Source of the DNA: Anaspis maculata
Lineage: Eukaryota > Arthropoda > Insecta > Coleoptera > Scraptiidae
Assembly: GCA_949128115.1 (NCBI GenBank)
Contig: OX421966.1
Span: 61,997,416 to 62,061,415, forward strand
Direction of reading: 5' to 3'
DNA: 64,000 bases
The translations under genes were made by a program, and so were the position numbers. How positions within the stretch are numbered: position 1 is the first letter of the stretch; each line of letters opens with the position of its first letter. The notes beneath the pieces were generated by a model, which ran no database searches, had not been told where the DNA came from, and saw only the letters and a list, made by a program, of their open reading frames with translations. Shown here piece by piece: positions 55,406-64,000 of this stretch.

Positions 55406-55807
55406 TAGTCATAGTGGTACACGAAATGATTCTGCACTTCAACGATTTCGTTTATTTTCGGCACAGATGATCATTGGACCTATTCAAGCGTTTTGACCCG
55501 CAGCACCACCAAATTTGCCCCTCAGGAACAGAGGGGTGGGGGTATCTTCAGAATGCCCCAGGTCTAGTATGGTCCAATGAAGACCCACAAAGGCAAGTGA
55601 GCAGTCATTTTCGAATGATTTTCATCCGGTTATGTCGATTCTGACGTGAAAAATGAGTTGCGCAATGATTTGACAAAGATAATTGGTAATAATAAGAGAT
55701 AAAGATTAAATCAATTGGTCATCTATTGAGCTCTGTAGGAACTTGTTTTTTGTGATAAATACATGAAACTTGGTGTGACTGTTCATTATCACTTACTTTC
55801 CAAATAT

Positions 55808-57250
55808 GGAGGGAGCACCACGCGTTCCGACGGATGGCGTTGCGACGCAATATCAAAAAACAGTGGTCGCCATTTCCAGAACAGTCGATAGGAATATTAT
55901 AATTTCTTTGATTTCTTCCATCAAGCCATATGCTTTCAAGATTCAATAACATATTTCTGTCGATTTTGGGAAATGGCGGGCCAGTGGTAAACCAGGTGCC
56001 TGTAAGGGGCAACTGTGAGGTTTCTTCACCCCCAAATTTTCGCGGTCAACATCTTCAGGTAAAACCGAGGATGAAACTAACTATTTTGGAGTCTGTCCAT
56101 ACAAATATGTTATCTGGTTAACATTTGTCGTTCTAGGGACTCCTCAGTATGTTTATACAGATCTAGTGATCAAATGAAAAGATCTCAGAAAGGTACTTTT
56201 GATTACTGGAAAAAAGTGATCTTCAATGTTGTACCATATTAGGTACATACTCGGTTACACAACTCTTACAAACTAAACTTTAAATTATTATAACGAATCA
56301 TCGCCTGTTATTATCGATGCCACCGTACTGAAAAAAAGAAATCGCCTTGTATGAGACCGTATCAAATGATTGAACCCTCGATTGAACCATTATTGTTTGT
56401 TAATTTGTTTGTTTCTATCCTTATCGGCATTTCTTATGTCATAGGAGTTTGCTGAATTTGATTCCCAAATATCATAAGCTAAAAAAACTTTGTTTCTACA
56501 GCACAAAGCACTGTGCCGGGAATCGAACCCGGGAGCTCCACTTGTCGAGCGCTCACGCATTCCACTCGACTAGCGGGCTTCATTGATTTTATTATTATTG
56601 TGGAATACCGGTCCAAATGTGGAACACCCTTTTCTTTTTTGCAGAGTTGTCCACATTCGGATATAGGGGTATTCCACATTACCGAATCATCTTTTGGGCT
56701 AAGTGGAATTCAAGATTTTTATATTGGTGCTTATTCCAGACGTATTTACTCCATTCATATTCGGCTGACTTTATTCATACCCTAACACTAGAATCACAGA
56801 AATTGCATTTACTTATTTTTTACCCATTTCAAACAAAACGGTATTCCAAAATCGGTTACTTTACTAGGTAGTCTGAATGATCTCGCGAATCTGTATAAAC
56901 CATACTGAGGAGTCCTTAGAAGGACGAAACATGGAGAATGATGACCAGATGACATAATTATTCGTATGGACAAACTTAAAAATAGTTTCATCCGAAGATG
57001 TTGACCGTGAAAATTTAGGGGTGAAGAAACCTTACAGTTCCCTCTAGCAAACACCTGACTTACTTACCACTGGTAGCCCACCGTTTCCCCAAGTCGGCAG
57101 AAATATGTTATTGAATCTTGAAAGCATATGGTTTGATGAAATAAATCAAATAAATTATGATAATATATCGACTATTTTGGAAATGACGACCACTACGTTT
57201 TTTGATATTGCGTCGCAACGTCATGCGTCGGAACGCGTGTTGCTCTTAGT
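55808..57250. mobile_element. 1.4-kb foldback nested in the larger foldback
   Basis: The arms 55808-56170 and 56875-57250 pair (CACGCGTTCCGACG; GTTGCGACGCAATATCAAAA; CATATGCTTTCAAGATTCAA). They interrupt the left arm of the larger element between CTTGGT and AGTACAAGAAAG; the right arm is uninterrupted there. The 700-bp centre carries a SINE. Exact ends are uncertain by about 20 bp. Confidence 0.82.
56395..56584 (-). mobile_element. tRNA-derived SINE with CTCCTATG tail
   Basis: The minus-strand head GCCCGCTAGTCGAGTGG (A box) is followed by CGGGTTCGATTCCCGG (B box), then a short body CAGTGCTTTGTGCTGTAG and the tail module AAACTCCTATGACATAAGAA with GCCGATAAGGATAGAAAC. The tail module matches 19561-19660 and 11947-12213 although the heads differ. 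A target duplication was not clear. Confidence 0.85.
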
Positions 57251-59307
57251 ACAAGAAAGATAGATTTCAACCTCGGAATAAATATGGACGTCGTGAAAAT
57301 TTGATTCTCTGTTCAGAATTGAGTGCTCTACAACATATCCAAAATCGCCAAAAATCGCACCCGGGGGTCTTGAGTTATTGGAGGGGGGGTAAAAAATTGT
57401 AACTTAAAATGGAGGGGATGAAGCCCGTCAATCTTTTGGAAGCAAATACGTTATGATTCGACGCATCATATCCCGTTGATACCATTTTGGCACAAAAAGT
57501 GTCGATTACTGTTGAAGGGGGGTCGTGGGGGGGCAAAGCTCTGCTAGGTGGTCTATTTTGTTTTTCTGGCCATGTAGAACCGATCACGATAAGTTTGGTA
57601 TCTTTTCCGACTAAATTCAATCTCCTGAACTCGAATCCGATCTGTAAATTTGGATGAAAACAAGTTTAAACAAGTTAACTTGTAAAAACTTGTTTTTTCT
57701 TTGACAATTTTGAAGAATTTTGTTTTCACTGTTGGAGGTATTCATCTTCCAAAAATTTTCAAGGGTCATTGGATTGAAGTGTGTTCTTCACGAAAATCAT
57801 CCACTTATTGTATAATTTTGATTCTCGAGTTCAAAAAATCGATTTGAACCTGACCCGGCTCGGCGCGTCGTCTACTACTGACCAGAACACTAGAGCATGC
57901 ACCTTTCAATGAAAATAGCTCAAACTTTCGAAGAGATAACAACTCATCTTTGAAAATTTGATTATATGTGCAAAATTGAATTCTCTATAACATAAACAAA
58001 ATCGCCATGAATCGCACTGCAGGATTTTGAGTTATTCGAGGAGAAAGATAACATTTTCTCAAAATTCGTGCTCTATGAACTGTTACCTCTCCCCTCAAAT
58101 AACTCAAAACCCTGCAGTGCGATTCATGACGGTTTTGTTTATGTTGTAGGGAATTCAATTCTGCACAGATAATCAAATTTTCAAAGATGAGTTGTTATCT
58201 TTTCGAAAGTTTGAGCTATTTTCATTTCAAGGTGCATGCTGTAGTGTTCTGGTCAGTAGTAGACAACGCGCCGAGCAGGCTTAGGTTCAAATCGATTTTT
58301 TGAACTCGAGAAACAAAATTATACATTGAGTGGATGATTTTCGTGAAGAATACACTTCGATCTAATGACCCCTGAAAATTTTTCGAAGATGAACACCTCT
58401 AACAGTAAAAAAGAAATTCGTCAAAATTGTCAAAGAAAAAACAAGTTTTTTCAAGTTAACTTGTTCAAACTTGTTTTTATCCAAATTTACAGATTGGATT
58501 CAAGTTCAGGAGATTGAATTTAGTCGGAAAAGATACCAAACTTGTTGTGATCGGTTCTACATGGCCAGAAAAACTAAATGGACCACCTAGCAGAGCTTCG
58601 CCCCCCCACGACTCCCCTTCAACAGTAATTGACATTTTTTGTGTCAAAATGGTATCAACAGGATATGATGCGTCGAATCATAACGTATTTGCTTCCAATA
58701 GATCGACGAGTTTTATCCCGTCCATTTTAAGTTGCAATTTTTTACCCCCCCTCCAATAACTCAAAACCCCCGGGTGCGATTTTTGGCGATTTTGGATATG
58801 TTGTAGAGCACTCAATTCTGAACAGAATATCAAATTTTCAGGACGTCCATATTTTTTCCGAGGTTTTGCAGATTTTTTTACTATTTTTCCTGTACTATCT
58901 ACCAAGTTTCATAAATTTATCACAAAAAAACAAGATCCTACAGAGTTCAGTAGATGACCACTTGATTTCATCTTTATCTCTTATTATTACCAATAATCTT
59001 TGTCAAATGATTGCACTACTCATTTTTAACGTGAGAATCGATATCGGCGAATAAAAATCATTCGAAAATGACTACTCACTTGCCTTTGTGGGTCTTTATT
59101 GGACCATACCAGACCTGGAGCTTCAAATTCTGAAGACACCCCTACCCCTCCGTTCCTGAGGGGCTAATTTGGTGGTGCTGCGGGTCAAAACGCTTAAATA
59201 GGTCTTAAAAAAATTTTAAAAAAATGATCATCTGTGCCAAAAATAATCTAAATCGTTAGAAGTGCAGAGCTTGGACGATTTTAGGCCCGTCCGTACCGCG
59301 ACGACTA

Positions 59308-59480
59308 CTTGCATGCCTGATGCCTTGAAATATAGCATCTGCGGAGTGCCTTTGATAGATGGCGCCGCTTGGAGGACTCACATATTAGGAGTCCTCTTGG
59401 GTGTATTACAATGAGTTCTCTGACTGTGTCTGTGCAGTTGCGGTTCGACCGTCTGATGTTGTGGTAGTCGGAGAGCTTTG
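59308..59480 (+). repeat. Unit B' of the tandem duplication
   Basis: GCATGCCTGATGCCTTGAAA through GGAGGACTCACATATTAGGA and GTTGTGGTAGTCGGAGAG match 54995-55235. Relative to B it lacks about 80 bp (the CATCGGATGGTTGAGCTGAG...GGGCGAAACACG part). Confidence 0.85.
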
Positions 59481-59555
59481 TTTCAGTAATTATGAAAATC
59501 ATATCAATATTACCTACCTATATGCAAAGGTTCAAGCAACCCTACACGCAAGAGC

Positions 59556-59720
59556 GACCGGCAGTAGCACCACCATCGGAACCTAGCTGACACGTGTTTC
59601 GACCTATTTGGGTCTGATCAGCGTTCCGGCGTGCGAGGCGGATGCTTGATGGCCTGTCGTCTCGGAATCCAATATATCAACTATCCGCAGAGAGTACTCA
59701 CGAGTGAGACTCCCTTGCAG
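59556..59720 (+). repeat. Dispersed repeat R (also at 63860-64000)
   Basis: The sequence from about GCAGTAGCACCACCATCGGA through ACACGTGTTTCGACCTATTT, GGGTCTGATCAGCG and ATCCGCAGAGAGTACTC parallels 63870-64000. The reverse complement of 55130-55200 has the same ACACGTGTTTCGCCCC ... TTATCAGTGCG core. Confidence 0.7.
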
Positions 59721-59879
59721 CGCCCTCTATGATCGGCATACCGCAATGTTTATGGGGAGGCAATGGTGAGGCTCTGGGCCGCTCACCCGTATTTTCACCA
59801 GGATGATCGCTTTTTGTGCAAGACCCGAGCAGACGAGTTACGTCGGCAGATCGATTTTTTCTACAAATTCCAACTCCGT
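59721..59879. other. Short unassigned spacer
   Basis: Nothing recognised. Confidence 0.4.
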
Positions 59880-61362
59880 CCCAAGTAACATTTACCCGAC
59901 TTCCGACCAAATTTTTACCAATTCCGACGTCGGAATTAGTACAAATTTTGGTCGGATGGCGACCAATATTTGGAAGTCACGAGGCGACGTTGGAACAACG
60001 TTGCCTTTACGTCGGCAACCCGACGTCCGCCATGCAACTAAAACCGACGTTGGTACGACGTCGGTATATCCAACGTTGGCGCATCCAACGTCGGATGGAC
60101 GTTGGGATTCCCAACGTTGGACACAGTGAGTATTTTTATACCTAATGCGACCAAATCAGTCTGCAGTTATATTTGGGCAAGCTTGCCAACGTCGGCTGAC
60201 GTCGGCATACCCAACGTTGGGATATGCAACGTCGGCTGGACGTTGGCGTATCCAACGTTGGATTTGGTGTATATTTTTGTACCTAATGCGACCAAATTAG
60301 TCTGCAGTTATATCTAGGTGAGTTTGCCAACGTCGGTATATCCAACGTTGGCATATGCAACGTTGGGTATACCCAAAGTAGGATAATATGGTGGATACTT
60401 TTGTAGCTGATGCGATTTATTTTATTTAATTATACCGTGGCATCGCGGCAACAATGGACATCATTAACCGCCACGCTAGACGGCGCGCGCTGCATTCTTG
60501 CACAGTTTTGGTGCCAGGTCGGATCAAGTCGGAATTGGTACAATAAATCACACCAGAAGTCAGAATTGGTCGGAATTGGTCTAGTAATTTATACTCGTAT
60601 ATGAAATTTAGTCGGATTTAGTCAGTATAGGTAGAAACAGCCGACGCGGCCATTTTTTCTCCCAATACCAAACCAACAAGAAGAGTCCATGTTGAAGAAA
60701 TGCGAATGAAAATCTTTGAAATTATTGAATTTACCATTTTTGAACTCGAGAAACGAGATTATGGTAGCTATTGATTAATTAAGTATTGTATACATACTTC
60801 TTTCGTCTTCTTTTCTTTTGAAAAACGGTGTTTTAATTAAGGAATGTTTTAATATAAAATTTAAATAATTTGGGAACAGCCAAATTTTTGGTGGGCGATG
60901 ATTGTTTTCGACTTGAAACATACTTGCTCGTCAGTAAAATTTTCTTCGCATCAAGTTTTCATATCAACTAATCACAAAATTTCATTATATAAGTTCAGAT
61001 GCTCTGTTGTCTGTTATATCTTATACGGGAACTTGATGGTTGCAATAGGGAAACTTTACCGTCGTATATTTGGAGCTATATTTCTTTAGTGCAAAACAGG
61101 TTGAATAAAGTCCACCTAATGCGACTAGCATAAGTCGGATTAGGTACGCGACAGGCGACTTTGGCTACACGTGGGTGAGATGGTCGGATTTGGTCGAGTT
61201 TTGGTCGGCAATCACAACGTCGCGGATGCCGACGTCGTACCGACCCGCATTTCATTGACCAAATTGGTGCAGATGTCGGTCGCCTCAACGTCGCGCGGAC
61301 GTCGGCTGCCGACCTCAGGTCGCGAATCGCAACGTTGGCGCGACGTCGGATTGCTACTTGGG
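59880..61362. mobile_element. 1.48-kb element rich in CCAACGTTGG/CGACGTCG palindromes
   Basis: The ends CCCAAGTAACATTTACCCG and (inverted) CCCAAGTAGCAATCCGACG suggest short inverted termini. Both ends are packed with GACGTCGG, CCAACGTTGG and CCGACGTTGG words (59995-60380 and 61200-61350). A 141-bp tandem unit (TACCTAATGCGACCAAATYA...) repeats at 60139 and 60280. The middle (60400-61130) is AT-rich with no ORF. A convincing target duplication is not seen (gt on both sides at most). Frames of about 110-130 codons are palindrome by-products. Confidence 0.75.
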
Positions 61363-62172
61363 GTATATTAAAAAAAAACTGCAGTGCAAACTTTGACCGA
61401 AGGCAACTTTGACCGAAGGCGGTAAGCCTTACGAAATACTCATTTTCAAATGCAGACTTGCTGCGACTCATAGTTTTGGAACTTTTCTGGAAAAATCAAA
61501 TTTTCCCGGAAATTGTTCTAATTTTTCTTTTAATTATTATTGAAGATATTCCAAATTTGTTGCAATCCTTCTCTCCAATTCCAACTTCCCACCCTAAGGC
61601 ATGTCTCGTACAAAAAATTTCATTCATCCTTGTACGCGTCAGGGAAATTTTGGGGTGACAAAACCGATTTATTCAACTTTTTATCAATAACTTTGAGCAA
61701 ATACCCGATAGCATCTCAACTAATTGGCTGATAATTATTGGTCTCGCATGTACCTTCCCTTGCATGTAATACCCTGTAATAATCACCTAATTGGTTCCAT
61801 TTGTCAAAATTATCGTTGACATCTTGATTACGATACACAAGTAGGTGAATAACTATGATAAGTGGACTATATTTTGTTCACAAATTCACAATGAATTAGC
61901 AATCGATACATTCCCAACTTTTAAAAAGTTGGAGAGTGAATGATTCTATTATTTCCAGGTTGGGAAATAATGTCACTTCCGGACCACAAGCGGAAAGTGA
62001 CGTATGAAGAGAGGTGATCTGATCTGATCTAAACAGCTGTCGCAGAGCGCGGAGTGTTGATGAATGCGTTGTTTGAAAAGGTGGCCTATGCCTACCTGAT
62101 GAAAACGTTTGAAAACTTTAAATAAAGCCAATTATTTGCGTTTAAACTGGATCATAGTGAATAAAATCCTAT
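61363..62172. other. No recognised gene; one small hairpin
   Basis: CCCAACTTTTAAAAAGTTGG (about 61914) is a near-perfect hairpin. GACCGAAGGC occurs twice near 61400. No coding potential is recognised. Confidence 0.4.
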
Positions 62173-62290
62173 ACATACCATGGAGTAAAGCGTCATTACA
62201 GCCTATGGGATTCTATCTCACCTCGGCACGCATCGGTACTATACTTATTGAATCCCTTGGCTGTAATGAGACGCTTTCCACCTCGGTATC
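62173..62290. repeat. 118-bp foldback hairpin
   Basis: AAAGCGTCATTACAGCC..GGGATTC pairs with GAATCCC..GGCTGTAATGAGACGCTTT, and the outer ATACCATGGA with TCCACCTCGGTAT. Confidence 0.75.
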
Positions 62291-63859
62291 TTGTACCAGT
62301 ATGGGGGGGGGGAATTCTTGCGTGATCACCCTGTATAAGAAACTAACTTTCCTGCAACCCTAAAGAAGTGTGAGGAAGCCATGACTACGACTTTCTATCA
62401 AAGCTGCATCACTGTCACCACTGTCACTGAAAGCCATATCGGCGCACTGTGATTTCTCAGATACCTATCCTGGTAATGCGATGAAAAAAATCGTTCCGAT
62501 TTGAGGGGCCACGATAGTACTTCGAGTGTAGCTGCTGTCAGAGCTGACATCGATATAATAAAAAATCGGCATTCGCATATGTACCTAACCTGAAAACCGA
62601 ATAAGCAACGTATTGTCGTATTAAATTTTCCGCGAATTTTCGATACCCCCGGGATAGCGTTTTATGAACTCGACGCGTTCACCCACATACAGTCCCTTCA
62701 TTCTTCCGGTTCGTCCGAACATTCCCGCAGAATTCGTCCTAAAAATTTTATGGTTTATGCAAATTTCCACCGGAAAAGTCCCTCCTGCAAAGCTCTAAAA
62801 TGTCGGCCGAATAGACATCGTGCCCCATGCCCCTCCTGCGAGGGATTGAAGGAGCCCGTGGTCGGGAATAAATTCGATAAGGTATGAAGCCGCAATTTTT
62901 TTCTTTATTTGTTTGGGATTCATGCTTGGAACGATGATTCTTTCACGTAGGTATTCGATTCGAGCTGCACTTTACATCCATCGCCGCTGGCAAAAAGGTT
63001 TTTAAATCTAACGTTGTTTGTTATGGGATGATATGAATTTAAATTGAAAAACACGTCTCAGTTTCCCGGCCCCCACCAGCGTGGAAGAGAAAGGATTGTG
63101 ATCGTGCAGAAAAAAACTGCTGACAACGGATATATCCGTTTAGAGGTCCCCCAAGAAGATTCAGACCATTTCCAGAGTAATGCCTGTCTGTATGTGTGTA
63201 TGTCTGTAATCTACCACGATAACAGCCAAACCGTTGATCCGATTTAGTTGAAATTTGGTATACATATAGATAATATGGATTCACTCTAGAAAGTGCTTGT
63301 TAGTTTATGGTATACAATACTTCCACAAGGTTTACTTCTAAAGGCCTATAAATGTCTATGAGAGCTCCGCTTGGGTCCAGTACAGATTACGACCACACGC
63401 TAATCCAAATGAATAAATAGGCAAATCACTCAGAATGGCGTATGGAATGATAATTTAAAATTAAAATTGCTACGCCAGAGTGACTCATGACTTACCAACA
63501 AAACAATGTTGCGCAATGTTGCGCGTGAGCCTGAGATGGGCACCGCAAAGAAGAGTAGTACGACGTAAACAATTCAACTGCAAAGAAACTATAAGTGTGA
63601 TCGTAATTTCCCCCTCGGTGGGGACTAATCATCGTGAGTAGAAGGCAACGAGTTTGTTTCGTGGTTGTAAAAAGTGTTTAAAATGTAGCCGTTTAGTGTA
63701 CTCGACTCTTCTGTGTTTATCCATCACGCGTTTCATGTGATAATATAGGTAGGTACTACACGATCGAATTTGAATGGTTTTAGTTCATGGGCCTATAAAT
63801 ACCTGTATAATTCTTCTTGACATTATTTTTTCACATTTGAATGAGGAAATCCGCACGTC
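62291..63859. other. No recognised gene
   Basis: ATCACCCTGTATAAGAAACT near 62327 again carries the CAGGGTG motif (complement). A short run of 8-9 G lies at 62304. Two overlapping opposite-strand frames at 63039-63284 have no motif. Confidence 0.35.
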
Positions 63860-64000
63860 AGATCGCCGGCGAGCACCATCAACGAAACCCGACAGGCGTG
63901 TGTTCCGACCTTATTTGGGTCTCATCAGTGTCGGAGTATTCGAGGCAATGCTGAACGATTTCAGTGAACGGGTTCCTATATACCACTCTCTGCAGAGTAC
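63860..64000 (+). repeat. Dispersed repeat R, second copy, cut by the window end
   Basis: GCGAGCACCATCAACG, GTGTGTTCCGACCTTATTTG, GGGTCTCATCAGTG and CTCTGCAGAGTAC parallel 59570-59705. Confidence 0.7.

Larger units (their letters stand above)
55406..59307. mobile_element. 3.9-kb foldback element
   Basis: The ends TAGTCATAGTGGTAC and (inverted) TAGTCGTCGCGGTAC are followed by CTGCACTTC.AACGATTT in both arms. Left-arm parts 55406-55800 and 57250-58050 pair with 58065-58870 and 58880-59307 around a centre near 58060. The left arm is interrupted by a second foldback at 55808-57250. Flanks are ctc and ctt, a possible 3-bp duplication. No transposase frame; 81-codon mirror frames at 57375-57620 (minus) and 58514-58759 (plus) are the two arms read alike, each with a LVGKDTKLxVIGSTWPEK start. 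Confidence 0.88.

Noticed and set aside
56505..56584. tRNA gene on the minus strand
   Set aside because: It has a good B-box arm, but it is joined to the same tail module as other SINEs and lies inside a foldback.
57375..58759. Two similar 81-codon ORFs on opposite strands
   Set aside because: They are the two arms of the foldback read in mirror orientation, so one sequence counted twice; no domain recognised.
59803..60145. Two overlapping 108-109-codon ORFs
   Set aside because: Their sequence (repeated TDVGTT, PTSD-like words) comes from the ACGTCGG/CCAACG palindromes.

Overview
The window looks like animal nuclear DNA, most likely from an insect. It is AT-rich and holds several reverse-transcriptase lineages typical of arthropods (I-type and non-RNase-H non-LTR elements, Ty3/gypsy, BEL/Pao). 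It also has tRNA-derived SINEs with split internal promoters, cut-and-paste transposon relics with target-site duplications (TSDs), and many foldback or MITE-like elements. I see no prokaryotic operons, no rRNA, no convincing host protein-coding gene and no CRISPR array. The species cannot be named from the sequence alone.

Layout. 0-5.4 kb: a Ty3/gypsy element split twice, by an I-type non-LTR retrotransposon with a poly(A) tail (1-2451) and by a 540-bp solo-LTR-like insertion (2666-3205). Its RNase H and integrase follow, with one frameshift, then its 3' LTR. 5.4-13.7 kb: small hairpin elements, a BEL pol relic, a 1.07-kb long-inverted-repeat element, a SINE with a 23-bp TSD, and arrays of TTCGAA-centred and GACACGGATCCGTGTC palindromes. 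13.7-24.4 kb: mostly unassigned sequence, with a 1.96-kb solo LTR (TSD ctgt), a tail-to-tail Tc1-like transposase relic and minisatellites. 24.4-31.1 kb: two relic copies of one gypsy family. One is cut by a hAT-like MITE; the other by a BEL element reduced to its 5' LTR, leader and the tip of its 3' LTR. After the second copy, integrase fragments are repeated four times.

31-46 kb: a TA-flanked MITE, a diverged third relative of the long LTR, a non-LTR reverse transcriptase split by a 1080-bp near-complete palindrome (41818-42897), and tandem repeats. 46.2-50.4 kb: a gypsy element with both LTRs and a 5-bp TSD. Its gag start codon lies inside the LTR and its primer-binding site lies inside gag. 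It carries a hAT-like insertion and has lost its integrase. 51.9-53.2 kb: a BEL pol relic with a SINE inserted (11-bp TSD). 54.8-59.5 kb: a tandem duplication holding a 3.9-kb foldback element, which holds a second foldback, which holds a SINE. 59.9-61.4 kb: an element full of CCAACGTTGG and CGACGTCG palindromes. The rest is unassigned.

The features do not form a pathway. They form a stratigraphy of insertions, and in several places the flanking target duplications fix the order and boundaries exactly. The most unusual structures are the LTR/gag/PBS overlap at 46.2-46.5 kb, the large palindromic elements at 42 and 58 kb, and the short-palindrome arrays at 12.7-13.0 and 60.0-61.3 kb.
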